Shown piece after piece: positions 26,960 through 36,059 of a stretch of 64,000 nt of DNA. Source of the stretch: Cellulomonas palmilytica (lineage in GTDB: Bacteria > Actinomycetota > Actinomycetes > Actinomycetales > Cellulomonadaceae); contig NZ_CP062221.1 of NCBI RefSeq assembly GCF_021590045.1, positions 2,356,001-2,420,000 on the forward strand. Direction: 5' to 3'. The notes below the pieces were generated by a model. That model worked only from the letters and a program-made list of their open reading frames with translations. It was not told the DNA's origin and did no database searches. Made by a program: the position numbers and the translations under genes. Every line of letters starts with the position of its first letter. Position 1 is the first letter of the stretch.

Positions 26960-29900
26960 GCGGAGCCGCGAGGCGCGGTACGCCGAGCTGCACGCGCACT
27001 CCGCGTTCAGCTTCCTCGACGGCGCGAGCCAGCCCGAGGAGCTCGCCGCGGAGGCCGCACGGCTCGGGCTCGAGGCGCTCGCGCTCACCGACCACGACGG
27101 GCTGTACGGCGTGGTGCGGTTCGCGGAGGCCGCACGCAAGGTCGGCCTGCCGACCGTGTTCGGCGCCGAGCTGCACCTGCCCGCACCCACCGCGCGGCGC
27201 CACGGCCGCGAGCCCGCGCCGCCGCCCGGCCCGCCCGTGCTCGACGAGCCCACGGGCGTGCCCGACCCGCGATCGACCCACCTGCTGGTGCTCGCGCGCG
27301 GCCCGGACGGTTACCGCGCGCTGTCGCGCGCGATCGCGGAGGGCCACCTGCGCACGGGGCGCAAGGGCGCCGCGGAGTACGACCTGGAGCAGCTGGCGGA
27401 AACGGCGAGGGGTCAGTGGCTCGTCCTGACCGGGTGCCGCAAGGGCGCCGTGCGGCGCGCGCTCGCGGGCGGCGACCCCTCGGGCGTCGTCCCGGTCGCC
27501 CCCGACGGGCTGTCCGCGGCGGAGCGCGAGCTCGACCGGCTCGTCGCGCTGTTCGGGCGGGACAACGTCGCGGTCGAGGTCACGGCCGCGGGGGACGCGT
27601 ACGACGACGAGCGCGCCGACGCGCTGGCCGAGCTCGCGCGCCGGGCGGGGCTCCCGCTCGTCGCCACCACCGCGGCGCACCACGCGAGCCCGCGCGACGC
27701 GGACCTCGCGGCGGCGCTCGCCGCGGTGCGGGCGCGCAGCTCGCTCGACGACCTCGACGGCTGGCTGCCCGCGGGCACGGGCGCGCACCTGCGTTCGGCG
27801 CGCGAGATGCTCGCGCGGCACCGCCGGCACCCGCAGGCGGTCGCGGCGGCCGCGGACCTCGCGGCGCAGTGCGCGTTCGACCTGTCACTCGTCGCGCCGA
27901 CGCTGCCGCCGTACCCGGTCCCCGAGGGGCACACCGAGGCCACGTGGCTGCGCGAGCTCGTGCGCCGCGGTGCGCTCGAGCTCTACGGTCCGCCCGAGGC
28001 CGAGCGCGTGCCGGGCGCGTGGGCGCAGCTCGAGCACGAGCTGCGCGTCATCGAGGAGCTCGGGTTCCCGGGCTACTTCCTGGTGGTCTACGACCTGGTG
28101 AAGTTCTGCCGGGACAACGGGATCCTCGCGCAGGGCCGCGGCTCGGCCGCGAACTCCGCGGTCTGCTACGTGCTGCGCGTGACCGCTGTCGACGCGGTGC
28201 ACCACGGCCTGCTGTTCGAGCGGTTCCTGGCGCCCGAGCGCGACGGCCCGCCGGACATCGACGTGGACATCGAGTCCGCGCGTCGCGAGGAGGTCATCCA
28301 GCACGTCTACGCGGTGCACGGGCGCGAGCACGCCGCGCAGGTCGCGAACGTCATCTCCTACCGCCCGCGCTCGGCGGTGCGGGACGCGGCGCGCGCGCTC
28401 GGGTACGACGCGGGCCAGCAGGACGCGTGGGCGAAGTCGATCGAACGGTGGGGGAGCCTGCGCGAGCGGCCCGCGGCCCCGCCGCCACCGGACGGCCCGA
28501 ACGTGCTGGTCCGCCCCGCAGGACCGCACGCCGGCCACGCCGGCCCCTGGCCGGGGTCCGCGTCTGCGACGGCGGCGCCCGTGGTCACGGACCGCCACGA
28601 GCGCTCCGCGCGGCGTGGTGCCATGTGGACCTCGGGCACCCCCGGCTCGTCGGCGCCGCGACGTGCGCCCCGGGGTGCGGAGATCCCGGGGCTGGCGACC
28701 GCGGACGGGCACGACGTGGTCCCGACGACGCTGCCGCCCTCGGCCGACGACGAGGGGGAGATCCCCGAGCAGGTGATCGACCTCGCGGAGCGGTTCCTAC
28801 GCCTACCGCGCCACCTGGGGATCCACTCGGGCGGCATGGTCATGTGCGACCGCCCCGTGATCGAGGTGTGCCCCGTGGAGTGGGCGCGCATGCCCGGGCG
28901 CACGGTGCTGCAGTGGGACAAGGAGGACTGCGCCGACGCGGGGCTCGTGAAGTTCGACCTGCTGGGCCTCGGGATGCTCACGGCACTGCGTATCGCGTTC
29001 GGCTACGTGCGCGAGCACGGCGGACCGGACCTCGACCTGCACGCACTGCCGCAGGACGACCCGCTGGTGTACGACCTGCTGAGCGCGGCGGACACCGTCG
29101 GGGTGTTCCAGGTGGAGTCGCGCGCGCAGATGGGCACCTTGCCGCGGCTGCAGCCCCGCACGTTCTACGACATCGTCATCGAGGTCGCGCTGATCCGCCC
29201 GGGTCCCATCCAGGGCAACTCCGTGCACCCGTACATCGAGCGGGCGCGCGGTCGGCAGCCCGTGACGTACCTGCACCCGCTGCTCGAGCCGTCGCTGAGC
29301 AAGACGCTCGGCGTGCCGCTGTTCCAGGAGCAGCTCATGCAGATGGCGATCGACGTCGCGGACTTCACGCCCGCGGAGGCCGACCAGCTGCGCCGCGCGA
29401 TGGGTTCGAAGCGCTCGACGGAACGCATGCTCGCGCTCAAGGAGCGGCTCATGACGGGCATGGCGGGTCATGGGATCTCGCGCGAGGTCGGCGAGCAGAT
29501 CTTCGACAAGCTCAAGGCGTTCGCCGACTTCGGGTTCCCCGAGTCGCACGCGTACTCGTTCGCGTTCCTCGTGTACGCGAGCGCGTGGCTCAAGGTGCAC
29601 CACCCCGCCGCGTTCTACGCGGGGATCCTCGCGGCGCAGCCCATGGGCTTCTACTCGCCGCAGAGCCTCGCCGCGGACGCCCGCCGGCACGGGGTCGAGG
29701 TGCTGCGCCCGGACGTGCAGCACTCCCGCGGGCAGGCGTGCGTCGAGCGCGTCGCGCCGGAGCCCGCCGGGGGTGAGCCACGGCTCGTGCCCCGCCCGAG
29801 CGGCACGGGGCCGACCCCCGAGGCGGGCGTGCGCACCGGTCCTGCCACGGGTGCTGCGGGAGGGGTGCGCGCGCTCGCGGTCCGGCTCGGGCTGGTCGCG

Positions 29901-30575
29901 GTCCGGGGGATCGGGGAGCCGCTCGCGCAGCGCATCGTCGACGAGCGCGAGGCCCACGGCCCGTTCGTCGACCAGCGGGACCTGGCGCGTCGCGTGCGGC
30001 TCACGACCCCGCAGCTCGAGGCGCTCGCGACCGCGGGTGCGCTCGACTCGCTGGGCGTGAGCAGGCGCGAGGCGTTGTGGGCCGCGGGCGCGCTCGCGCA
30101 GGAGGGTCCCGAGACGCTCCCGGGCGTGAGCGTGGGCGTGGCCGCGCCGACCCTGCCGGGTCTGAGCCCGGTGGAGACCGCGACCGCTGACGTGTGGGCG
30201 ACGGGTGTGTCCGTGGACTCCTACCCGACGCAGTTCGTGCGTGACGGGCTCGACGAGGCGGGGGTGCTGCGGGTCGTGCAGGCGTTCCGGCACGAGTCCG
30301 GGCGTCGCGTCGCGGTCGCGGGCGTGGTGACGCACCGCCAGCGCCCGGGCACGGCCGGCGGTGTGACGTTCCTGTCCCTGGAGGACGAGACGGGGCTGCT
30401 CAACATCGTCTGCTCGGCGGGCCTGTGGCAGCGGTTCCGACGCGTGGCGCGCACGAGCCGCGCGCTCGTCGTCCGGGGTCTGCTGGAACGCCAGGACGGC
30501 GCGACGAACCTCGTCGCGGAGCACCTGGCGCCGCTGTCGCTCAAGGTCCGCTCGTCGTCGCGCGACTTCCAGTGA
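26952..30575 (+). CDS. dnaE2: Error-prone DNA polymerase DnaE2
   Basis: 1207 residues, a C-family polymerase of the translesion type. The N-terminal PHP domain has ELHAHSAFSFLDGAS and LTDHDGLYG. The palm aspartates are in PPDIDVDIE (about 434-440) and KFDLLGLG (about 667), and an OB fold near the end has LSLEDETGLLNIV. The protein is about 100 residues longer than usual. The excess is a Pro/Ala/Gly/Arg-rich stretch at about 501-590, between the palm motifs, that looks like a disordered insertion. With ImuA' and ImuB it performs SOS mutagenic bypass. Confidence 0.93.
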   Translation: MTERSREARYAELHAHSAFSFLDGASQPEELAAEAARLGLEALALTDHDGLYGVVRFAEAARKVGLPTVFGAELHLPAPTARRHGREPAPPPGPPVLDEPTGVPDPRSTHLLVLARGPDGYRALSRAIAEGHLRTGRKGAAEYDLEQLAETARGQWLVLTGCRKGAVRRALAGGDPSGVVPVAPDGLSAAERELDRLVALFGRDNVAVEVTAAGDAYDDERADALAELARRAGLPLVATTAAHHASPRDADLAAALAAVRARSSLDDLDGWLPAGTGAHLRSAREMLARHRRHPQAVAAAADLAAQCAFDLSLVAPTLPPYPVPEGHTEATWLRELVRRGALELYGPPEAERVPGAWAQLEHELRVIEELGFPGYFLVVYDLVKFCRDNGILAQGRGSAANSAVCYVLRVTAVDAVHHGLLFERFLAPERDGPPDIDVDIESARREEVIQHVYAVHGREHAAQVANVISYRPRSAVRDAARALGYDAGQQDAWAKSIERWGSLRERPAAPPPPDGPNVLVRPAGPHAGHAGPWPGSASATAAPVVTDRHERSARRGAMWTSGTPGSSAPRRAPRGAEIPGLATADGHDVVPTTLPPSADDEGEIPEQVIDLAERFLRLPRHLGIHSGGMVMCDRPVIEVCPVEWARMPGRTVLQWDKEDCADAGLVKFDLLGLGMLTALRIAFGYVREHGGPDLDLHALPQDDPLVYDLLSAADTVGVFQVESRAQMGTLPRLQPRTFYDIVIEVALIRPGPIQGNSVHPYIERARGRQPVTYLHPLLEPSLSKTLGVPLFQEQLMQMAIDVADFTPAEADQLRRAMGSKRSTERMLALKERLMTGMAGHGISREVGEQIFDKLKAFADFGFPESHAYSFAFLVYASAWLKVHHPAAFYAGILAAQPMGFYSPQSLAADARRHGVEVLRPDVQHSRGQACVERVAPEPAGGEPRLVPRPSGTGPTPEAGVRTGPATGAAGGVRALAVRLGLVAVRGIGEPLAQRIVDEREAHGPFVDQRDLARRVRLTTPQLEALATAGALDSLGVSRREALWAAGALAQEGPETLPGVSVGVAAPTLPGLSPVETATADVWATGVSVDSYPTQFVRDGLDEAGVLRVVQAFRHESGRRVAVAGVVTHRQRPGTAGGVTFLSLEDETGLLNIVCSAGLWQRFRRVARTSRALVVRGLLERQDGATNLVAEHLAPLSLKVRSSSRDFQ

Positions 30576-30593
30576 GCCCCGACGACGGCGGCG

Positions 30594-31157
30594 TCACGGG
30601 GCGGCGAACGCCACCACGTCGGACGGCACGACCGCGGCCGTGCGGCCGGGTGCGCTCTGGAACGACCAGTACAGGTTCGTGTGCGAGACGACCTGATCGG
30701 GCTCGGGCGCGCCCCACTCCGTGAGGTCCTCGGTGGTGTGCGCGTCGGCCACCAGCGTCACGTCGTACCCGCGCGTGAACGCCCCGTGGATCGTCGAGCG
30801 GATGCATGCGTCGCTCTGCGCACCGGCGACGACGAGGTGCCCGACCCCGCGTTCCGCGAGCAGCGACTCGAGCGGCGTGTCCTCGAACGAGTCGCCGTAC
30901 TGCTTGTCGACGCGCGCCTCGTCGGGGGAGAAGCCGACCTCCGGCACGATCTGCCAGCCGTCCTCGCCGGGGACGAGCCCTTCGGCGGGCGCCTGGTGCT
31001 GGACCCACACCACGGGGACGTCCTCCTGGCGCGCTCGGGTGACGAGCGACGCGATCCGGCCGAGCACGGCGTCACGTTCGTACGCCTGCGCGACCACGGC
31101 GTTCTGCACGTCGATGACGAGCAGTGCGGTACCGGGGCGGTTGTCGAATGTGGTCAT
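30594..31157 (-). CDS. Isochorismatase-family cysteine hydrolase
   Basis: 187 residues. The catalytic triad is visible: D in ALLVIDVQNAVV, K in RVDKQYGDSF and the cysteine in VAGAQSDACIRSTIHGAF. The substrate may be a nicotinamide-like or other amide; isochorismate is not implied. The ATG at 31157 is chosen; a GTG at 31163 is equally possible. It converges on dnaE2 with an 18-base gap. Confidence 0.88.
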   Translation of the reverse strand: MTTFDNRPGTALLVIDVQNAVVAQAYERDAVLGRIASLVTRARQEDVPVVWVQHQAPAEGLVPGEDGWQIVPEVGFSPDEARVDKQYGDSFEDTPLESLLAERGVGHLVVAGAQSDACIRSTIHGAFTRGYDVTLVADAHTTEDLTEWGAPEPDQVVSHTNLYWSFQSAPGRTAAVVPSDVVAFAAP

Positions 31158-31225
31158 GGTCACAGCCAAGCACGGGGGTCTGACAACGCCCGGGCATCGC
31201 GCGTCAGCCCAGGTCGGACGCCTGG

Positions 31226-31849
31226 TCAGCGCTGTGCGTGCCGTTCCGCGCGGTCCCGCACGCCCAGGAGCATGCGGCGCGTCATGACCGAGCTCGCCAG
31301 GCCGATCGCCTCGTTGACCGGTACTGCCCACCACTGCGGCCGCGCGTACCGCTCGCGCACGACGAGCCTCGTCGTGCGGTCCCGCCCCGGGTGCAGCGTG
31401 AACGACCAGCTGAACGTCGCGTCGGGAGCGGTGAGCACGAGCGCGTGCGGCGGGTCGACCGTCGTGACGGCGAGCGCCGCGGACGCGGCGAGGCGCACCT
31501 CGTCGCCCGGCGCGAGGTCCTGCCACCGCTCCTCGACGTGGTCCGCCGAGTGGATGCCGAGGCCTGCGAGGTTCTCGAGCCAGTCGTACGAGTAGAACCC
31601 GCCGCGCCCCTGACCGAGCTGCACGAGCCACGGCCACACGTCCCGCGCGGGGGCCGCGACGGTGATGGCGCGTGTCGCGACGAGGCCGGGGTCGTGGACG
31701 ACGTCGTCGCCCGCGAGCGTCGCGTCGAGCTCGTCCTCCGTCGCGCCCCACTGCAGCCCCCACGTGCGCGCCACGGGCAGGAGCGCGACGGCCGCCGCGA
31801 CCGTGAGCGCGCCCACCGCCCGGGGAGTGGGTCGACGAACAGGGGACAT
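31226..31849 (-). CDS. SRPBCC-family protein with N-terminal membrane anchor
   Basis: 207 residues. An N-terminal hydrophobic segment (AVGALTVAAAVALLPVA) anchors or exports it. The START/Bet v1-like fold begins VATRAITVAAPARDVWPWLVQLGQGRGGFYSYDWLENL, a segment shared by uncharacterised actinobacterial SRPBCC proteins. It likely binds a hydrophobic ligand (family inference). It faces the ligase gene divergently. Confidence 0.8.
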   Translation of the reverse strand: MSPVRRPTPRAVGALTVAAAVALLPVARTWGLQWGATEDELDATLAGDDVVHDPGLVATRAITVAAPARDVWPWLVQLGQGRGGFYSYDWLENLAGLGIHSADHVEERWQDLAPGDEVRLAASAALAVTTVDPPHALVLTAPDATFSWSFTLHPGRDRTTRLVVRERYARPQWWAVPVNEAIGLASSVMTRRMLLGVRDRAERHAQR

Positions 31850-31960
31850 GCCCCCAGCGCACCGCACCCGCGCCCGACGAGCAAGCGACGAACGTCCCGC
31901 AGGACGCGCTCCCGGGTCGGCCCGGTGGTCGGTGTGGGCGGTCGGCGGGACGATGCGGAC

Positions 31961-33511
31961 ATGCTGCTCGCCGAGGTCGCCGACACGTCCCGCGCGCTCG
32001 CCGCGACGCGCTCGCACCTGGCGAAGCGCGCGCTGCTCGTCGACCTGTTGCGTCGTACCCCGCCGGCGGACGTGCCGATCGTGGCGCACTACCTCGGCGG
32101 TGAGCTGCGCCAGCGGCGCACCGGGCTGGGCTGGCGCTCGCTCGCGCAGCTCCCCGAGCCCGCGACCGAGCCGACCCTGACGCTCGCGGACGTCGACGCC
32201 ACGTTCGCGCAGATGGCGCAGCTGTCCGGTCCGGGCTCGACGACTCAGCGCCAGGCGCTCACGGCGCGGATGTTCGCCGCGGCGACCGCGCCTGAGCAGG
32301 AGCTCCTGCGCGGCCTCGTCACCGGTGAGCTGCGCCAGGGTGCCCTCGACGCGCTGCTGCTCGACGCCGTCGCGGAGGCCGCGGGTGTGCCCGCGACGAC
32401 CGTGCGACGCGCGGCGATGCTCGCGGGCGCCACCGCGCCGGTCGCGTCCGCCGCGCTCGGGGCGGGCGGTCCCGACGAGGCCGCGAGCGTCCTCGCCGGC
32501 TTCGGGCTCACCGTCGGCCGGGCGGTGCGGCCCATGCTCGCGCAGTCCGCGACAGACGTGGCGACCGCGCTGACCGACGTCGGGCCCGGGCCGGCGGTCG
32601 TCGACGCCAAGCTCGACGGCATCCGCATCCAGGTGCACCGCCACGACGACGACGTGCGCGTGTTCACCCGCAGCCTCGACGACATCACCGCGCGTGTCCC
32701 CGAGATCGTCGACCTCGTGCGCACCCTGCCGGGCGGCCCGCTCGTGCTCGACGGCGAGGCGCTCGTCGTCGACGACACCGGACGTCCCGTCGCGTTCCAG
32801 GACACCGCGGCCCGCGCCGCGAGCGGCGACGCGCAGGTCGCGGCGCAGTACGTGCTGCGCCCGTTCTTCTTCGACGTCCTGCACGCCGACGGCGACGACC
32901 TGCTCGACGAGCCCCTGCACGACCGGCTCGCGGTGCTCGGCCGCCTGCTCGCCGACCACCCCGCCGCGAGCATCGACCGCGTCGTGACGACCGACCCCGA
33001 CGAGGCGGGCACCCACCTGCGCGGCGTGCTCGCCGCCGGCCACGAAGGGGTCGTCGTCAAGGCGCTCGACTCGCCCTACGAGGCCGGGCGTCGCGGCGGC
33101 GCGTGGGTCAAGGTCAAGCCCCGCCACACGCTCGACCTCGTCGTGCTCGCCGTCGAGTGGGGCTCGGGTCGCAGGCGCGGCCTGCTGTCGAACATCCACC
33201 TCGGCGCGCGCGACGGCGAGGGCGGCTTCGTCATGCTCGGCAAGACGTTCAAGGGCATGACCGACGAGATGCTGCGCTGGCAGACCGAGCGCTTCACCGA
33301 GCTCGCGACGACGCCGCTCGACGACTGGGTCGTCCACGTCCGCCCCGAGCAGGTCGTCGAGATCGCGTTCGACGGCCTTCAACGTTCGACCCGCTACCCG
33401 GGCGGCCTCGCCCTGCGGTTCGCCCGCGTCGTCCGCTACCGCGACGACAAGACCCCCGCCGAGGCGGACACGATCGACACGGTCCGCGCGCTCGCGACGG
33501 GAGCGTCGTGA
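31961..33511 (+). CDS. ATP-dependent DNA ligase
   Basis: 516 residues. The N-terminal helical DNA-binding domain (about 1-190) has LVTGELRQGALDALLLDAVAEA, the central adenylation domain follows, and the C-terminal OB fold holds RGLLSNIHLGARD. The adenylated lysine is K217 in DAKLDGIRIQVHR; motif III is in LVLDGEAL, motif IV in EGVVVKAL and motif V in WVKVKP. The domain order resembles mycobacterial LigB and archaeal-type ligases. It is accessory to the NAD-dependent LigA expected elsewhere. Possible repair role. Confidence 0.9.
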   Translation: MLLAEVADTSRALAATRSHLAKRALLVDLLRRTPPADVPIVAHYLGGELRQRRTGLGWRSLAQLPEPATEPTLTLADVDATFAQMAQLSGPGSTTQRQALTARMFAAATAPEQELLRGLVTGELRQGALDALLLDAVAEAAGVPATTVRRAAMLAGATAPVASAALGAGGPDEAASVLAGFGLTVGRAVRPMLAQSATDVATALTDVGPGPAVVDAKLDGIRIQVHRHDDDVRVFTRSLDDITARVPEIVDLVRTLPGGPLVLDGEALVVDDTGRPVAFQDTAARAASGDAQVAAQYVLRPFFFDVLHADGDDLLDEPLHDRLAVLGRLLADHPAASIDRVVTTDPDEAGTHLRGVLAAGHEGVVVKALDSPYEAGRRGGAWVKVKPRHTLDLVVLAVEWGSGRRRGLLSNIHLGARDGEGGFVMLGKTFKGMTDEMLRWQTERFTELATTPLDDWVVHVRPEQVVEIAFDGLQRSTRYPGGLALRFARVVRYRDDKTPAEADTIDTVRALATGAS

Positions 33512-33512
33512 G

Positions 33513-34055
33513 TCAGGCGGCGGTCGGGGCGGTGCGGCGGTGGGAGCGGGGGCGCGGGACGGGGACCTCGTGGCCGTCCATGGCCGCGTCCTCGAGCATG
33601 GCGCCCGCCTCGTCCTCGGGGATGCCGAGGGCGACGCTGAGCTCGGAGCTGAGGACCTCGCGCGCGGAGCGCAGGAGCTCGCGCTCGGCGGTGCCGGAGG
33701 CGTTGTGGCCCGAGTGGCGCAGGATCTCGCGCATGACGACGGCACGCTCGGTGGCGAGGCCGGTCTGCAGGCGCATCCCGTAGTCCTTGATGCGGCGGGA
33801 CCAGCCGCTCTCGGGCGGCAGGCTGTCGCCGTGCAGGACGGCGATGACCTCGTCGACCTGGTCGCGCGTCATGACGGCGCGGATGCCGATCGTCTCGGCG
33901 CTCGGCATCGGCACGGAGACGTGCAGGTCGTGCTCGGGCTGCTCGAGCTCGAGGTAGTCGATCGCGCGGCCGCGGATGGTGCGCGTGACGACCGCGCTGA
34001 TGCGCATCGGTCCGTGGTGGGGGTGGACGACTGTCTGACCGACGGTGAAGGGCAC
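33513..34055 (-). CDS. CarD-family transcriptional regulator
   Basis: 180 residues. The N-terminal CarD/TRCF RNA-polymerase-interacting domain begins PFTVGQTVVHPHHGPMRIS and contains YLELEQPEHDLHVSVPM. A C-terminal helical region follows with GWSRRIKDYGMRLQTG, where the conserved tryptophan and basic residues contact promoter DNA. CarD stabilises open complexes at rRNA and other promoters in actinobacteria. A GAGAAG element is the only ribosome-site candidate before the GTG. It converges on the ligase with a one-base gap. Confidence 0.9.
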   Translation of the reverse strand: MPFTVGQTVVHPHHGPMRISAVVTRTIRGRAIDYLELEQPEHDLHVSVPMPSAETIGIRAVMTRDQVDEVIAVLHGDSLPPESGWSRRIKDYGMRLQTGLATERAVVMREILRHSGHNASGTAERELLRSAREVLSSELSVALGIPEDEAGAMLEDAAMDGHEVPVPRPRSHRRTAPTAA

Positions 34056-34251
34056 TGACTTCTCATTCGACGAGGCGATGCCGCGCCGTCGTCGTCGTGG
34101 TCTCGGTGGCCCGACGGCGGGTCGACGCGTGAGCCTCGCGCGTCGGCCGGGCTTCGGACGACCTCATGGGGCGGGGGTCCCGCGAGGACGCCGTGCAGCG
34201 CGACATCTCCCATTGTCCCTCACTTCGTCGCGCCAGGTCGGGTGGCGTCCC

Positions 34252-35193
34252 TCACCCCGCGCGGTCGTGGCGTGCGACCGCGCGGGCTCGGCGGTCGATC
34301 GCGGCCGCGACGACGTCCGTGACGTGGGGTGCGACGTGCAGGTTGAGGGCGGGCTCGAAGAGCTCGGCCTCGATGAGGACGATGCCGTGCTCAGCCGAGT
34401 CGACCAGGTCGACGCGCGCGTAGAGCGGGACGTCGAGTCCGGTGACCTCACTGACCGCGGCGAGCGTCCGCCGGGCGAACGCCTCCTCGTCGGCGGTCGT
34501 CGGGACTGGCTGCGGGTGCTCCTGGTAGACGCCGCCGATGAGCCCGCCGCCGGGGGCGAGCAGCGCGCCCTTGCCGATCGCGTGCGTGAGCTCGCCGTCG
34601 ACGAGGTAGAGCGCCTTCTCCGCACCCGACGACAGCTCGGGCACCTCGGGCTGCACCATCACCACGCCGCCGGCGGCGACGATCCGCTCCGCGAGCTCGA
34701 GCGCGGCGGGGTCGTCGGCGGCGAACAGCCCGGTGTCCCGCGCACCGGCCGACACGGCGGGCTTGAGGACGACGAGCGCGCCCGCCGGGAACGCCGCGAG
34801 GTCGCGCACGACCTCGTCGGCCCGGGTGCGGTACGTCGTCGGGACCACCGCGACGCCCAGCGCCTCGAGCTGCGCGAGGTAGCGCTTGTCGAGGTTCCAG
34901 CGCACGAGCGCGGGGTCGTTGAGGACGGTCGTCGTCCTCTCCGCGTGCGCGAGCCAGGCGGTGAACTCGTCCAGCCGGTCCGGGTAGTCCCACGGGCTGC
35001 GCAGGACGAGCAGGTCGTACGACGCGACGTCGAGCGACTGGTCGTGCCACACGACGGGTCCGGCCTCGAGGCCGCGGGCGCGCAGGGCGGCGACGAGCGG
35101 GGCCGTGTCGTGGTCCAGGTCCTCGAGCGGGTAGGAGTCGGTGACGACGACCCCGACACGCGGGGCAGGGGAGGTGGGGGCGGGCGTGCTCAC
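34252..35193 (-). CDS. ATP-grasp domain protein
   Basis: 313 residues. The fold shows LVVLRSPWDYPDRLDEF, GALVVLKPAVSAGARDTGLF (ATP-binding lysine), VMVQPEVPELSSGAEKALYLVDGELTHAIGKGA and the metal-binding YARVDLVDSAEHGIVLIEAELFEP. These features match the RimK/glutathione-synthetase-like group, so it should ligate a carboxylate to an amine, substrate unknown. A GTG at 35199 is also in frame. The TACAGT box at 35203-35208 lies nine bases before 35193 and only three before 35199, favouring the shorter start. Confidence 0.8.
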   Translation of the reverse strand: MSTPAPTSPAPRVGVVVTDSYPLEDLDHDTAPLVAALRARGLEAGPVVWHDQSLDVASYDLLVLRSPWDYPDRLDEFTAWLAHAERTTTVLNDPALVRWNLDKRYLAQLEALGVAVVPTTYRTRADEVVRDLAAFPAGALVVLKPAVSAGARDTGLFAADDPAALELAERIVAAGGVVMVQPEVPELSSGAEKALYLVDGELTHAIGKGALLAPGGGLIGGVYQEHPQPVPTTADEEAFARRTLAAVSEVTGLDVPLYARVDLVDSAEHGIVLIEAELFEPALNLHVAPHVTDVVAAAIDRRARAVARHDRAG

Positions 35194-35202
35194 GAGCACG
35201 TG

Positions 35203-35208
35203 ACTGTA
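35203..35208 (-). promoter_or_regulatory. -10 box of ATP-grasp gene
   Basis: TACAGT on the minus strand, nine bases before the GTG at 35193; leaderless or nearly so. Confidence 0.5.
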
Positions 35209-35233
35209 GGCGCCTGCGGGCGCCCGACCGGGA

Positions 35234-36010
35234 TCAGCGCTGCGCGTCGCGCCAGGAGACCCACTTCTGGGCGAGTGACAGGTCGTAGTCCGGCCCGCTC
35301 GTCCCGATCGTCAGGAGCGTCGCACCCGCGCCGAGCAGACCGTCGGCGACGTCCTCGGGCGGGGCCGAGACGCCGATGGAGCGCTCGACGAGCGTCGTGG
35401 TGTCGCGGCCGACCGCGGCGCCGTGCTCGTCGAGGATCGCGCTCTTGCGCGTGAGCGACTCGGCGTCGCCGAACGAGTGCCAGAGGTCCGCGTGCTCCGC
35501 GACGATCCGCAGCATCTTCTTCTCGCCGCTGCCGCCGATGAGCACGGGGATCTCACGCGTGGGCACCGGGTTGGACTTCGCCCACCGGGCCTTGATGCGC
35601 GGCAGCGCCTCCGCGAGCGCCGCGATGCGCTCGCCCGCGGTGCCGAACTCGTAGCCGAACTCGTCGTAGTCCCGCTCGAACCAGCCCGCGCCGATCCCCA
35701 GGATCAGCCGGCCGCCGCTGATGTGGTCGACCGTGCGGGCCATGTCCGCGAGCAGCTCGGGGTTGCGGTACGAGTTGCAGGTCACGAGCGCGCCGATCTC
35801 GACCCGCTCGGTCTGCTCGGCCCATGCACCGAGCATCGTCCAGCACTCGAAGTGCTTGCCGTCCGGGTCGCCCGACAGCGGGTAGAAGTGGTCCCAGTTG
35901 AAGACGACGTCGACGCCCAGGTCCTCGGCGCGGAGCACCGCGTCACGGATCTGGCCGTAGTCGGCGTGCTGGGGCGCGAGCTGGACACCGATGCGCACGG
36001 GGAAGGTCAT
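35234..36010 (-). CDS. LLM-class F420-dependent oxidoreductase
   Basis: 258 residues, luciferase-like monooxygenase fold. Features include FPVRIGVQLAPQHADYGQI, DVVFNWDHFYPL and GRLILGIGAGWFERDYDEFG, typical of actinobacterial TIGR03-type F420 enzymes. Substrate unknown. The ATG at 36010 is preceded by TACGTT seven bases upstream; an upstream MAR extension would start within the promoter. Confidence 0.87.
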   Translation of the reverse strand: MTFPVRIGVQLAPQHADYGQIRDAVLRAEDLGVDVVFNWDHFYPLSGDPDGKHFECWTMLGAWAEQTERVEIGALVTCNSYRNPELLADMARTVDHISGGRLILGIGAGWFERDYDEFGYEFGTAGERIAALAEALPRIKARWAKSNPVPTREIPVLIGGSGEKKMLRIVAEHADLWHSFGDAESLTRKSAILDEHGAAVGRDTTTLVERSIGVSAPPEDVADGLLGAGATLLTIGTSGPDYDLSLAQKWVSWRDAQR

Positions 36011-36017
36011 GCGCGCC

Positions 36018-36023
36018 AACGTA
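36018..36023 (-). promoter_or_regulatory. Leaderless-type -10 box of LLM gene
   Basis: TACGTT on the minus strand, seven bases before the ATG at 36010. Confidence 0.6.
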
Positions 36024-36059
36024 CGGCCCGATCCGCGGCGTGCGCCCCTGTTTCGCCTC

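Noticed and set aside
27885..28712. Long antisense frame opposite dnaE2
   Set aside because: High GC content creates long open antisense frames throughout the window; this one is arginine/histidine-rich and has no start signal.
31164..31169. Leaderless -10 box (TTGGCT) for the isochorismatase-like gene
   Set aside because: The second base is T rather than A and no spacing-compatible -35 exists, so it was not counted with the TANNNT set.
34056..34251. Possible gene or small RNA between carD and the ATP-grasp gene
   Set aside because: Frames here are arginine-rich shadow readings, and no promoter-terminator pair was found.
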